In this document: piece after piece, positions 1-10,508 of the stretch | How positions within the stretch are numbered: position 1 is the first letter of the stretch | Layout: each line of letters starts with the position of its first letter | Assembly: GCF_026914265.1 (NCBI RefSeq) | Contig: NC_069133.1 | Location: 6,383,985-6,447,984, forward strand | DNA from: Mya arenaria | Taxonomy: Eukaryota; Mollusca; Bivalvia; Myida; Myidae | Length of the DNA stretch: 64,000 nucleotides | Reading direction: 5' to 3' | Position numbers and translations under genes: made by a program | The notes under the pieces: generated by a model | Databases searched by the model: none | What the model saw: only the letters and a program-made list of their open reading frames with translations | Told to the model about the DNA's origin: nothing

Positions 1-557
1 TCTGGTTCTTCCGTTCTTTGGTTTTCTGGTTTCTCCGATGAGTTTGATGTTTGGTCTGAGTTTAAACCATTGATGGAATATAAAATTAACAACACGGTAC
101 ACACTCCTTTTATTGATACGTACCGCATGTTGAACTACCTCTTTCCGCTGCCTTTTACTTTATCGTTGTGTTGTATTTCAGAATCTAGATACTTGTGTGA
201 GCAGACCGTGAAACAAGTCGACAGGAATTTAAATAAACTCGTTATATAAGGTATCTATTTACTAATATCCTGTCATGCCCGCGTAATGTTCTCTTTTCTG
301 TTCACCCTTTTTGAATGAGTCTATATAACACTTTTCTTATTAAATAATGCGTTTTTTATATGAATGATAAAAATGAATATTTTACATTGAGTAGAATAAA
401 AACTTATCTAAGAGTGTTTAAAACTAACGTGTTATTATCGAAGCGACATTTTTGTAAAACAATCCTTATGAACAAATCCCCTGCTGTAGAAATTCTGTCG
501 CATAAATCCTGATTAATGGGTTAATCATAATAATTTATGATGAATGTTCGAAAAATA
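1..557. other. Unique left flank of the duplication
   Basis: This AT-rich stretch has no ORF of note and no repeat that I recognise. It is not shared with the sequence preceding copy B, so the duplication begins at its right edge, inside AATTAGCAGG. Confidence 0.5.
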
Positions 558-964
558 AATTAGCAGGTCAGATTGAGAAAATGGCGCTAATCCTCGCCAC
601 TATACTTTCTTTCGTTTGTAAAAAAAAATAATATAATGAAAACTACAGATACAAGTCCGGTAGTCAAATATCCACATGGTTAGGGTCTAAACTACACTGA
701 CAGATGGGACACTAGCGTACAATTACCATTAACAGACCACACATAAATCATAATAGCTTAATCACAAAATTATCGGATTACCGCCTTGGACCGGTGGTGT
801 GAACTAGACTCGGGCGATGGTTGTTACACCGCATTGGGTCTCAGCAACAATCACGGCACTGACTCAGCATGCATACAACCATGTACCATGCAGTGTTATA
901 CGATATAGACTAGATTCTGATAATGATCATGAGGGAGGCTTACGTGTTTTCTTCATAAAACATA

Positions 965-1007
965 TATTATTATTATTATATTAGTAGTAGTAGTAGTAGT
1001 AGTAGTA

Positions 1008-1039
<32 letters not shown>

Positions 1040-1050
1040 GCAGCAGAAGC
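965..1050 (+). repeat. Compound triplet microsatellite (TTA/GTA/GTT/GCA)
   Basis: Runs of ATT, then GTA, then GTT units grade into an imperfect GCA tract. The corresponding tract in copy B (19,066-19,260) is more than twice as long and has an added GTT-GCT block. Polyglutamine and polyleucine ORFs here are products of the triplet period and are not genes. Confidence 0.9.
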
Positions 1051-2745
1051 AGTAGCAGCTGCGGCAAAAGTAGTAGTAGTAATTACTATTATAACTATTG
1101 TTTTTTCTCTAGTCAAGTTTATAACTTTCGAATGGGATAATCGGACCCGAGGGAATGTGTAAAAGCGAGGCTTGCTTACGCCATGTACGCTGCGTGCCTG
1201 AAAGTTGGATTTACTAATCGGAACTGGACACACGATTGGTACTATACCTTGAATACCCTTAACTTTCAAATGTTCACATTAAACACCCAGTGCAAACGTC
1301 CGCCCCCAACCACTTCACAAATAATGTTTTTTTGTCGATATCTGGAAAAGATAATAAAATACCCTAAAAATGCCCTCATTCGGACCCCGAAGTGTTAATT
1401 TGTTCAAAAAGGATTAGCCCTAAGCACACCTGCTATCATTTTAAACCATTTAAAATTCGGTTCTGGATGAGGGGTGATGTCTAACGTAAACTCCTAGACC
1501 CGCTCCTGCAGAGATGTTGTACCTTTCACAAAACGCACCCATTACGATGCTTACTGACGCCATGACGCGCAGTTATTGGCAGTTCCAAAGACCTTTGCAT
1601 TTTACCAGAGCTTGAATAATATATTAATTATTATTGTCTTCAAATAGTAGTTTATTTCAGTATGCTTTAACATTAAACTATACGATTGGCGCGGTTTTAG
1701 GCGTGACCCATCTTCCATTGGGAAGATTAAAAAGAAATGTTATTTTGTTAAAAATTTATAGTTCTTGCATACTTTTAAAGTGCCTTAGAAGTTTAGGCGA
1801 GATAATCCATAAAACAAGAAGGGTACAGTTCTACATGATTGTTCCTCTTTTTAACCAAAGCAATTTTATTTGTGTCACGTTCCATGAGTATATCCGACAT
1901 TTCATTCATATAAAGGAGGGAATGGAATTCTAACACATAACGAATGCAAATTGAATCAGAATTTCTAAACGTATTCTCAACATTATTAATTCGTCTCTAA
2001 TGTTCATTAAACTTATTCAGTGTTTAAGTAAACAATATAATATTCTTTGCGTGTAGTTTAACATCAATTTACATAATTTGATTAAATATTGTTTCAAATC
2101 ACATTCTTTTATCCTTCGCCATAGGTTTTATTCAATCTGAAATATTATATCCTTATTTCAAAATAAACCATGCACGAAACCTGAAAGTTTTGTAACATAA
2201 GTATGGAGTTGTACTATTGTTATCAGTTTCGAGTTTCGCTATCATTCGTTTCATGTTTTGCCAGTTGTATAGTTAAGTGGGAACAGTATCTTTGTTAAAG
2301 TGATAAAGATACAAACAAAACATTTCGCAAATGTTAGATTTAATACATGTTATTTACACTTGTGACAATGTTCGGCTTTTATCGAGCGAACTACTGCCAT
2401 GGTTGGAGATCATTATATTACACAGTCTACTATCTATTATGTAGTCTACAAGTTGCGTATAATGATGATAGAGTTGACAGAGTTGACGAGTACAAGTCTA
2501 GCCATTGGTTAACTTTGTAGCCATCATATGCAAGTAGGCCGATTTGTCGTAGAGTTACGGGCCCTTAATCATGTTTCTTTTTCAACTTTCGGCTAAGGGG
2601 ATCTTTTCGAGACGAACTTTTCCCACTCTTTTAGAAATATCACTCTGATATTTGGTAGAAATTTTACCATGATGTCTTGTTCCTTAACGGTGGCTTACTC
2701 GTCCCTTAAACTGATGCTTGGTATCGACTATTCATAGTGTTTGAT
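1051..2745. other. Copy A non-coding stretch with one weak ORF
   Basis: No recognisable gene. A 99-codon ORF at 1,634-1,933 is present at equal length in copy B (19,842-20,141) with a few substitutions. That is expected from roughly 1 percent divergence and is not evidence of selection. Its composition (many I, L, F and Y) is that of translated AT-rich DNA, and I see no domain or signal. Confidence 0.4.
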
Positions 2746-2772
2746 TCAATCAATCAATCAATCAATCAATCA

Positions 2773-2818
<46 letters not shown>

Positions 2819-2827
2819 TAATCAATT

Positions 2828-2860
<33 letters not shown>

Positions 2861-2883
2861 TCAATCAAACAATCAAACAATCA
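2746..2883 (-). repeat. (TTGA)n / (TCAA)n tail microsatellite
   Basis: About 33 mostly perfect TCAA units. Read on the minus strand they follow an AATAAA (2,888-2,893), as expected for the simple-repeat tail of a non-LTR retrotransposon. Copy B keeps only about six units at 20,950-20,974, so this tract expanded or contracted after duplication. Confidence 0.85.
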
Positions 2884-3130
2884 AATCTTTATTACATCCT
2901 ATATAGAAGATGTGCAAAAATATTTACAAATTACAGAGTGTTCTTATATATATATCATGCAGTATGCAGAAAACTACAGCGACAAGCCCAGTAGCTAGAC
3001 ATAACATTGACCATATTTAAAGGGACAAGGTTTGCAAAGTCTCACATACAATCGAAATTACAAATATTGTGTTCTTATTGTAACTTTAACACACTTTTCA
3101 TAACGCCTATAGATACGGAGAAGGAAGGTT
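2884..3130 (-). mobile_element. Truncated LINE 3' end (inferred)
   Basis: On the minus strand the sequence ends in an AATAAA followed by GATTTGATTGATTGATTG, the layout of CR1/L2-type LINE 3' ends that terminate in short tandem units instead of poly(A). No reverse transcriptase remains, so the family is inferred from the tail only. The same piece is present in copy B (20,975-21,230), so it predates the duplication. Confidence 0.5.
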
Positions 3131-3143
3131 CTTTGAATATGCT

Positions 3144-3510
3144 TTAAAGTTGAACTCTCACAGATTTACCGTTTTTACAACTTTTTGTATTTCTTTGTCT
3201 TGAAATGAGCAAATTTGTGCGTAAACATCTGCAAACCATTGGTAAAAGACTGCTGACAAAAGATCAGATCGTAGTTTTTCATATTTCCGTTCCAAAATTA
3301 ATGTTTTATGGCTAAAAGCGTTACAACGGTTTAAGAAAAATGCATAAAACATCATTTTTTGAACTTAAATATAAAAATCTGCGATCAAATGTTTAGTCAG
3401 CAGTCTTATATGACTGTTTTACATGCAATTTCGCATAAATTGGCTCGATCCTAGACAAACAATAAAAGAAAGGTTGTCAAAACGTTCAATCTGTGAGAGT
3501 GCTGCTTTAA
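3144..3510. mobile_element. TTAA-flanked MITE, copy 1
   Basis: The ends are TTAAAGTTGAACTCTCACAG and CTGTGAGAGTGCTGCTTTAA, imperfect inverted repeats of about 40 bp, with TTAA at both outer edges. There is no coding capacity. It sits about 280 bp upstream of the DUF229 start codon in both duplicates and could contribute 5' UTR or promoter sequence. TTAA flanks suggest piggyBac-type mobilisation, but TTAA may instead be part of the terminal repeat. Confidence 0.8.
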
Positions 3511-3790
3511 TACAGGTAGTGGTAAACACGAACTTATTCGCGCACGTTATCAGTTAACCTTACGGCAGTTATACACCAACATACAAGATTTTATCAAAGC
3601 GAACCAGTATCTGATTTAATCACTCTTACCAGTGGACAAGCCTACTTTTCAACCAATACCAAACGCGATGTTTTAACACCGTGTCAACAGATAAATATGA
3701 AAAACCACCCGACAAAATATTATTCAAGCGTGGTGGGTGTGTTATCAAGACTCATTCAGTGGACTATCTTATTTCGACATTACAGTGAAA
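3511..3790 (+). promoter_or_regulatory. Putative 5' flank of DUF229 gene A
   Basis: This is the interval between the MITE and the start codon. No clear TATA box was identified. It is almost identical upstream of gene B (21,604-21,892), except for short indels such as an extra A just before the ATG. That indel breaks the reading frame upstream of the ATG in copy B and supports the downstream methionine as the true start. Confidence 0.3.
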
Positions 3791-5764
3791 ATGGTTTTTA
3801 AACATAAACGTCGAGTGAAAATATTTTCCGTTTTGGTATGTGTGTCTGGATTATGTATGTTCACTAAATGGAGATATTTAACTCCATCGCCAATAGTGTT
3901 CAAGCCATGTAACTTGACAGCGTTAGATCCATGGGACGAGTCTTTGCGGCCATTCCTGGTGCGCCCGAAGCCACTGCAATGTGTTGATAAATATGATTTG
4001 TTCTTTACTCGCAAAGATGGACGCATGTACATGAACACCAGTCTAGCTGCAAATCGGAAGTTACACTTACAGGGTATGGGATGTTGGTACCAGGCCGTTG
4101 AGCGCCTTGACGGTGATAAACAATTGCGGATGGGACCCAGAAAGAGATTGATACTTCCGGGAGATGCCCGAACCCTCATATTCTGTGTCACGCCGGAAGA
4201 AGTCCGAAGCCACATATTCCGTGTCACGTGCTTTAAAAACAAAACGATAACGAAAGTGTATGATATGGTTCATGTTAATCATTTCTGGAACGAGTATGCT
4301 AAACATGCACGTGATATTGAAGTTGAAAAAGCGGACACCCCAAGCGTCATCATGCTTGGTATTGACTCTGTGTCGCGATCCCATGCAATCAGGAATTTAA
4401 AACAATCCTTCAATTTCTTACGTCATAATCTCAGTTGTTATGATATGATTGGGCATAGAAAAGTAGGGGACAACACGTTTCCTAATCTCATACCCTTACT
4501 GACCGGGAAAAGTCATTGGAGCTTTCTTGACGTCGAGTTTCTAAAACGGTTTGCCGATTACATGCCGTTGCTATGGAATGAAAAACCAATGGAGTCCATA
4601 GCAACATTTATGGCAGAAGACAATGCGACGTATTCTACCTTTAACTCTGGTAAAAGCGGCTTCAATAAAATACCTACAGATTATTACTTTCGGCCTTACT
4701 CATTGGCAATGGAAAAATTCGAACCAGTTTTCAGTACACCTTTAGGAAGTCTTTCTGAAAATTGCTATGGTGATCGAAATTATTTTGACATCCAGCTAGA
4801 ATATTTAAAAGGATTTTTACAAAAATACAACAAAAAAAGAAAGTTTGCATTTTTCTGGTCGAATGTGGTCACACATGACTCCTTTAATACGGCAAGTCTG
4901 TATGATAACTCTTTGCTAGAATTCCTTACATGGATGACCTCAGATATAGACATAAACAACACAATACTTATAGTATTGAGTGACCATGGTTTTCGAATAG
5001 GTGGCGCCTCCTTAACTCATATTGGGCGTGCTGAAAACAGCAACCCTTGGTTAATGGTACATGTTCCTGACCATTTAACCAAGCGTTACCCGAGTATTGG
5101 ACGCAATCTCAGGGAAAACACAAAACGTCTAGTTACTCATTATGACACTTATAACACCGTTTTGGAACTTATTCACAACACAGCTTTCCTTGAAAGACCA
5201 GAGATACCAACCCAAGAGTATATGGTGAAGCGAAACATATTTCATTATATTCCTGGGGACCGCACGTGCGCTGATGGGGGAATACCGGACAACACGTGCA
5301 CGTGCAAAGACCGGGTACCTGTCGACATAGATTCTCCGGTTGTCAAACTAGCCGTCGATGTTTTAATTTTGCATATGAACAAAGTGTTATCAAGTAAACA
5401 AAGTGAATGTTCAATTATCCGTTTACAAAACATCACAGAAGCAAGGGCTATCTACTCAGATAAGGATTACGCAAACGTCAACAAAGATTTGCATTTATCT
5501 TTACCACGTGTGATAGGTGGTATGGTGGGATTGTCCCGAGACATTGACAAGGATAGCGGCCTGTATACGGTCAGGTTCTACACTAACCCCGGTAACGCCT
5601 ATTTTGAGGGTACTGTGGAATACTCGGCGTTTAAAGCCGGGCATCAAGCGGACAAAGTTACTGTTGTCGGGGAGCAAAGCCGGCTGAATCGATACGGAGA
5701 GCAATCTCACTGCGTCTCGGAACAACTATACAAACAAATTTGTTTTTGCAAAGACCTACTATAA
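3791..5764 (+). CDS. DUF229 family protein A, alkaline-phosphatase/sulfatase-like fold, type II membrane
   Basis: A 657-residue single-exon gene. Residues 1-9 are basic and are followed by a hydrophobic stretch (about 10-24), suggesting a signal-anchor and a lumenal or extracellular enzyme domain. Five NxS/T sequons (N41, N82, N150, N213, N278) fit that topology. The core resembles DUF229, a branch of the alkaline-phosphatase-like superfamily. It has IMLGIDSVSR (D192), DNTFPNLIPLLTG (T229, which matches the nucleophile position of the TFPN motif in nucleotide pyrophosphatases), VVTHDSFN (H362, D363), LSDHGF (D398, H399) and the typical HYDTYNTV (H450). A Cys cluster follows at 493-505. An open frame extends upstream to 3,737, but copy B breaks it by one base, so I start at 3,791. 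The substrate is unknown. Intronless coding suggests a retrocopy origin or an intronless family expansion. It is intact, with all candidate ligands present. Confidence 0.9.
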   Translation: MVFKHKRRVKIFSVLVCVSGLCMFTKWRYLTPSPIVFKPCNLTALDPWDESLRPFLVRPKPLQCVDKYDLFFTRKDGRMYMNTSLAANRKLHLQGMGCWYQAVERLDGDKQLRMGPRKRLILPGDARTLIFCVTPEEVRSHIFRVTCFKNKTITKVYDMVHVNHFWNEYAKHARDIEVEKADTPSVIMLGIDSVSRSHAIRNLKQSFNFLRHNLSCYDMIGHRKVGDNTFPNLIPLLTGKSHWSFLDVEFLKRFADYMPLLWNEKPMESIATFMAEDNATYSTFNSGKSGFNKIPTDYYFRPYSLAMEKFEPVFSTPLGSLSENCYGDRNYFDIQLEYLKGFLQKYNKKRKFAFFWSNVVTHDSFNTASLYDNSLLEFLTWMTSDIDINNTILIVLSDHGFRIGGASLTHIGRAENSNPWLMVHVPDHLTKRYPSIGRNLRENTKRLVTHYDTYNTVLELIHNTAFLERPEIPTQEYMVKRNIFHYIPGDRTCADGGIPDNTCTCKDRVPVDIDSPVVKLAVDVLILHMNKVLSSKQSECSIIRLQNITEARAIYSDKDYANVNKDLHLSLPRVIGGMVGLSRDIDKDSGLYTVRFYTNPGNAYFEGTVEYSAFKAGHQADKVTVVGEQSRLNRYGEQSHCVSEQLYKQICFCKDLL

Positions 5765-5797
5765 TTATATAATTTGTAAAATTGATCAACGTCTGCC

Positions 5798-5803
5798 AAT
5801 AAA
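5798..5803 (+). terminator. Polyadenylation signal AATAAA of DUF229 gene A
   Basis: A canonical AATAAA lies about 34 bases after the stop codon. It is conserved in copy B at 23,900-23,905. Confidence 0.6.
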
Positions 5804-5814
5804 GTTTAATCAAT

Positions 5815-6334
5815 ATTTTTTTCTAAAACCATTGATTAGTCGTATTTATGAGTACATGGGCACATTAACACACACGTTCAGGTTTATATAGGTATTGTTG
5901 CAAGATATTCCAAGATAAATTGCTGACATTTCGTGATAAACACTAAAGGCTTTATATAAAGAATAATTTCCAGATGAATAATCTCAAGTTCCTTATGTAC
6001 CAGTCACACACACGTCGCGGATACCTACATATGTACGTCTAGGCCACGGAATCCGTATCGATCCGTATCTACACCATACCTCAACGTCGTTCTCCGTATC
6101 AATCCGTACCAACACAGGGTCAAATCGACTTAATTAAAGACTTATCCCACATGTGCAAGTTTCTCCAACTTGTGAATATGCACAAGAGCGATGCGTGGCC
6201 ATATATGGTCGTGACTCTAGTCCAATCTTGTTGAAACTTATTAATCCGTTGTATAACGTACTAAAACGTAGATATCCGCACTGGAACATACCTATCCGTT
6301 GTCATATGTATTGTTCAGTAGTTATAATATGAGG
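5815..6334. other. 3' flank of DUF229 gene A, no gene seen
   Basis: Mostly unique AT-rich sequence matching 23,917-24,440 of copy B. It contains several CCGTATC/CCGTACC-like short motifs near 6,040-6,110, with no ORF of interest. Confidence 0.4.
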
Positions 6335-7315
6335 CTGCCCCTACTAAAACGTAGTTCAGCGCAGAACCGTCAACGCGCTTGGCAACTTGCCAGCCACAGT
6401 AAAACGTAGTTACTCGCAGACACGTCCACGCGCTTGGCAAGTTGCCAGCCACAGGAAAACGTAGTTACTCGCAGACCCGTCCACGCGCTTGGCAACTTGC
6501 CAGCCACAGTAACACGTAGTTACTCGCAGACCCGTCCACGCGCTTGGCAACTTGCAAGCCACAGTAAAACGTAGTTACTCGCAGACACGTCCACGCGCTT
6601 GGCAAGTTGCCAGCCGGTTGCCAGCCGCAGTAAAACGTAGTTACTCGCAGACACGTCCACGCGCTTGGCAAGTTGCCAGCCACAGTAACACGTAGTTACT
6701 CGCAGACCCGTCCACGCGCTTGGCAACTTGCAAGCCACAGTAACACGTAGTTACTCGCAGACCCGTCCACGCGCTTGGCAACTTGCAAGCCACAGTAACA
6801 CGTAGTTACTCGCAGACCCGTCCACGCGCTTGGCAACTTGCAAGCCACAGTAACACGTAGTTACTCGCAGACCCGTCCACGCGCTTGGCAACTTGCAAGC
6901 CACAGTAACACGTAGTTACTCGCAGACCCGTCCACGCGCTTGGCAACTTGCAAGCCACAGTAACACGTAGTTACTCGCAGACCCGTCCACGCGCTTGGCA
7001 ACTTGCAAGCCACAGTAACACGTAGTTACTCGCAGACACGTCCACGCGCTTGGCAAGTTGCCAGCCACAGGAAAACGTAGTTACTCGCAGACCCGTCCAC
7101 GCGCTTGGCAACTTGCAAGCCACAGTAACACGTAGTTACTCGCAGACCCGTCCACGCGCTTGGCAAGTTGCCAGCCACAGGAAAACGTAGTTACTCGCAG
7201 ACCCGTCCACGCGCTTGGCAAGTTGCCAGCCGGTTGCCAGCCGCAGTAAAACGTAGTTTTTCGCAGACCCATCCACGCCCTTGACAAGTTGCCAGCCGCA
7301 GTAAAACGTAGTTCA
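6335..7315 (+). repeat. 55 bp minisatellite, about 17 units
   Basis: The unit contains ACGTAGTTACTCGCAGAC and the shared blocks CGTCCACGCGCTTGGCAA and CAGCCACAG. The period is 55 bp in the homogeneous central part, with small insertions at the edges. Copy B retains only five or six units (24,440-24,750), whose edges match the edges of this array. ORFs on the minus strand through the array come from the repeat. Confidence 0.95.
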
Positions 7316-7789
7316 ACATAGAACCTCGTACTTATCAGCTCCCTGTTGTTTCTGTTCCCCGTTTCTAACTATATGTTCTTCTGTACTAAGACTGACTTAA
7401 CCGTTCTTATCGGAGTATGTGCTATGCGCTGAGATTGTGTATTTTCGGATTATTTCTCAAGCTTATTGACTCGTCTTAGTGATATTGACAGTTGAAATAT
7501 GTAAAGAAAAAACAACCGATTTGTTCACGAGTGTGGGTTCGTATCTAACAAAATAACACAAAAACAATCCTTATGTAAGTTATGCGTATTATCTTGGAAG
7601 AGAATTTCTCCGACAAAGATACATTCCTCAAAAGTATTGCCAACATCCAAGTCTGTTTAAATCCATTGAACTATTTATGTCAAAGAATGTGAACATCATT
7701 AGAAACCTTGCTGTGTATGTGTGTAAATAGAGCGTTCGTTATTAGAAAGCATTATATACTTTGTAACTCGTACAAATGTCAATTCTACA
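7316..7789. other. Intergenic, no feature recognised
   Basis: AT-rich sequence shared with copy B (24,751-25,222). No ORF, RNA gene or repeat was recognised. Confidence 0.4.
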
Positions 7790-7976
7790 AAACATGTTGA
7801 CTGAAAAATGCACAAAACATCAATTTTGGAACTTAAATATTAAAATCTGCGATCTAATTTTGTGTCAGCACTCTTATATATCTGGTACTCATGAATTTTC
7901 GCAAAATTTGGCTCGTTCCAAGACAAAAAATAAAAAAGTTGTCAAAATGTTCAATCTGTGAGAGTGCAGCTTTAAG
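7790..7976. mobile_element. TTAA-flanked MITE, 5'-truncated copy 2
   Basis: Only the right half is present. It ends in CAATCTGTGAGAGTGCAGCTTTAA and shares the GTTGTCAAAA subterminal block with copies 1 and 3. Two CCTAAC units immediately follow by chance. The partner in copy B is 25,222-25,408. Confidence 0.7.
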
Positions 7977-8520
7977 CCTAACCCTAACCCTTCAAACATA
8001 AATAAATGCCAAAAGTCAATAGCTTATTTTTTTAGGTAAAAGAGTCTGACGATTTTGTTTAACTTTGAGTTCTTATTGAATTTGAGGTAAACGTCTCTTA
8101 ATACTGTTGCATGTACTAAAATACGCAGAAATGTTTAGATTTGTATACAATCAATTGCAAAATCGAGTCTGTTTCTTTTATTTCGCGTTGTGATCTGCTA
8201 GATAAACATTAAGGTAGAAGGGCTTTAAGAAAAGAGAACATTTTACAAGCCTTATTTTAATTAAAGTGAAATTGTCCTAATGTGTTTATTGTTTGGGGCT
8301 TAAAGATTGTCGGACTTGTCTTAAAAATTTATGATAACACAGTCTAAGCACTCAGTAAGACGTCCCCTTATCTGATAAGAGGCAATGTTAAATGCAACAA
8401 TTTCAATATTCATATGCGTTTCAAATTTAATTTAGTTGTCATAAATCACAACTGTGGATCACTTTCCTCACATCTTCAAAATGCTTCTGATAAACAGAGT
8501 AATTGGTCATTTATTCAACA
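7977..8520. other. Intergenic, no feature recognised
   Basis: AT-rich sequence shared with copy B (25,409-25,953). No gene or repeat was identified. Confidence 0.35.
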
Positions 8521-8860
8521 TTAAAGCTGCACTCTCACAGATTGACCGTTTTGACAACTTCTTTTTTATTTTTGGTTTTGGAATAGACTCTTTTTGTGGT
8601 AAATGTGTGGAAACCAGTGATATAAAACTGCTGACAAAAGATCAGATCGCAGTGTTTCATATGTACGTTCGATGTTGATGTTTTACGGCTAAAAGCGTTA
8701 CTAACGAAATTTTCGGCAGTTTTTCCATACAATTGAGATCAGTTATTTTGTGAGTTTTCTTACATGACTGAATTTAGGGCATTGATGCCACAATAAGCTG
8801 ATTTTAAGACATTTATTTTTCAAATGTCAAAACTGCCAATCTGTGAGAGTGCAGCTTTAA
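8521..8860. mobile_element. TTAA-flanked MITE, full-length copy 3
   Basis: It begins TTAAAGCTGCACTCTCACAG and ends with the reverse complement, CTGTGAGAGTGCAGCTTTAA. The inverted ends continue with GATTGACCGTTTTGAC against GTCAAAACTGCCAATC. The interior is AT-rich and non-coding, about 340 bp in all. The partner in copy B is 25,954-26,291. Confidence 0.9.
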
Positions 8861-8885
8861 AGAGGTCAATAGGATATTTGGATAA

Positions 8886-9201
8886 TGCACCAGTCAATTG
8901 TAACCACGCCCCCCTCCCCAGGTCCGGGGAATAGCGGGGACTTTGACCTACGGTCCAGCCAACCCCGGCTAAAATCCCGGCCCTGCGGGAACGAATAAAT
9001 GGTCAAAGCCCTGCCAAATGCTCCCGCACCCCAGGGACCCTAGGTAAGGCCCATTCCCCGCTATATTTAAAGCGAAGACAAAACCACCGATTTCACCCGG
9101 CACTGCGAGGCCACCTAAAAGGTAAAAACACGGCCTATTTCCCCGGCTATCTCCGGTATACCCCTGGACCTGGGGGGCCGTGGTTACAATTGACTGGTGC
9201 A
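8886..9201. mobile_element. G+C-rich inverted-repeat MITE with TAA target duplication
   Basis: Terminal repeats begin TGCACCAGTCAATTG and continue through TAACCACG into a G+C-rich palindromic portion. TAA occurs directly outside both ends, which fits a 3-bp TWA target as used by PIF/Harbinger transposases. The interior (316 bp) has no transposase. The same copy is at 26,317-26,628, and a diverged relative is at 57,708-58,079. Confidence 0.85.
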
Positions 9202-9906
9202 TAATGAGCGAATCAGGTCAATTTAACATTCGGCGCTCCTCGGCTTTGCATTATTGCAAACACAATTAAGATTCCTAAGAGTTATAAGTCATTAAGTTTA
9301 ACTTAAATTACTACGCAATTTACTTCCAGCGGAGTTAAAAGTGTACCGATTTCTGACATTGTAAACCGTTCATATACATTCGAGGCTGTTTTCGATAAAA
9401 CAAAATGGCCGAGGAGTTCCGAATGGTCAATTTAACGGAGGCGATGATTGGCGGGCTTCTGAAACAATGTTTATCTACATAGACAATCTGAAGTATTTAT
9501 TTACCTGTACTTGTCTACCCTGTGATAAAGGTTGATCAATCGAACTTTCATTCATTGCTTCAGTTGCAGGGTTTAATTTTGTTTTGTTTTTCTTGTTTAT
9601 ACGTATTACACTTCAAGAAAGTTGGATATATTATATTCAATGCACATCTATTTGAATAAAATTATTTCTTTTATAAAAGATCAGAAACTTCATAAAGGTT
9701 CAGGGGGCAGGTTCATTAAAGGTTTCTTGTCGTAACTTAAATCTTGGAGTAGGATTAAAGGGAGAATAAAACCGAGCAGTAAATCATAGGTCAGTCTGAA
9801 TATGGTGTCGTCAGTTGATTGACAGATAAACTTAACTTATTCTAATTTTGTTAAAATATCCCAAATGGCAACAAATATATTTTATTGGTTTCCCCAAAAT
9901 TAAAAA
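9202..9906. other. Intergenic, no feature recognised
   Basis: Shared with copy B (26,629-27,318). No ORF or repeat was recognised. Confidence 0.35.
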
Positions 9907-10122
9907 ATCATAATTATTAAATGTAGATGTACTTAGCTGGTGACAGTCGTGATAGCCGCTGGCTATTAGTCCAATTAGCTGGACAGTTCATGACTGTAGA
10001 ATACGTTCTTTTAGTATATAACAAGAAATTAAATATGCACAACTGTCAAGCTAATTGGACTAATAGCCAGCGGCTATCACGACTGTCACCAGCTAAGTAC
10101 ATCTACATTTAATAATTATGAT
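9907..10122. mobile_element. Foldback element with 74 bp perfect inverted repeats
   Basis: The arms 9,907-9,980 and 10,049-10,122 are exact reverse complements, separated by a 68 bp loop. The element is absent from copy B, where an unrelated AT-rich segment (about 27,320-27,515) occupies the position. A 61-codon ORF through it only reads the hairpin. Exact arm identity suggests recent insertion or gene conversion. No target duplication was recognised. Confidence 0.9.
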
Positions 10123-10180
10123 GAAGTATTTGCTTTTTGTTACAAATAAACTTTGAATTCTACTATTGATTTTTGTTATT

Positions 10181-10230
10181 ACTTTAAAGTGTTCCATACG
10201 TAACTTTTATGTTACGTGACACTTTAAAGT
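10181..10230. repeat. Short palindrome ACTTTAAAGTG...CACTTTAAAGT
   Basis: An imperfect 50 bp inverted repeat with a second nested arm (ACGTAAC/GTTACGT). It lies within the copy-A-only segment and is possibly a residual hairpin of another element. Confidence 0.6.
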
Positions 10231-10508
10231 TTTTTTCGCGTAACTACGTTACGCGACATAAGCTACATCGTCAGCCTAGAATTAAATCTTATCATTAACT
10301 TCATTGGAACCTTTGCAAAAGGAATTAATTAATTAAACGATCCTGTCTTTTCTAAAGTTATCATTTTCTTGAATAAAATCCTTAGCGTACCTACATGTAT
10401 ACAGTGAATGTATACAAAAAGAATGTATTGTAATCGGGTCAAATTAAACCAATTGGTCCATTTCAAGGTGGGTTTGCCTGGATGCTTGCCGCAGTCAGGC
10501 GTATGTAA

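Noticed and set aside
976..1269. Polyglutamine/polyleucine proteins at the triplet repeats (also 19,028-19,478)
   Set aside because: The homopolymers come from the triplet microsatellite. The rest of the frame is ordinary intergenic DNA with no coding signature, and its conservation is explained by the recent duplication.
1634..1933. 99-codon ORF conserved at equal length in copy B (19,842-20,141)
   Set aside because: At about 1 percent divergence a chance ORF stays open. Composition is AT-driven, several of the few differences change residues, and no domain is seen.
3737..3790. N-terminal extension of DUF229 protein A by 18 residues
   Set aside because: Copy B has one extra base just before the shared ATG, which destroys the frame of the extension. 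The hydrophobic anchor fits the shorter form.
6465..7287. Minus-strand Trp/Cys-rich ORFs over the 55 bp array
   Set aside because: They read the repeat itself. The period is not a multiple of three, so frames are broken at each few units, and copy B lacks most of the units.
7977..7997. Telomere-like CCTAACCCTAACCC
   Set aside because: Only two units, internal and at the edge of a MITE in both duplicates. Chance or a filler sequence, not a telomere.
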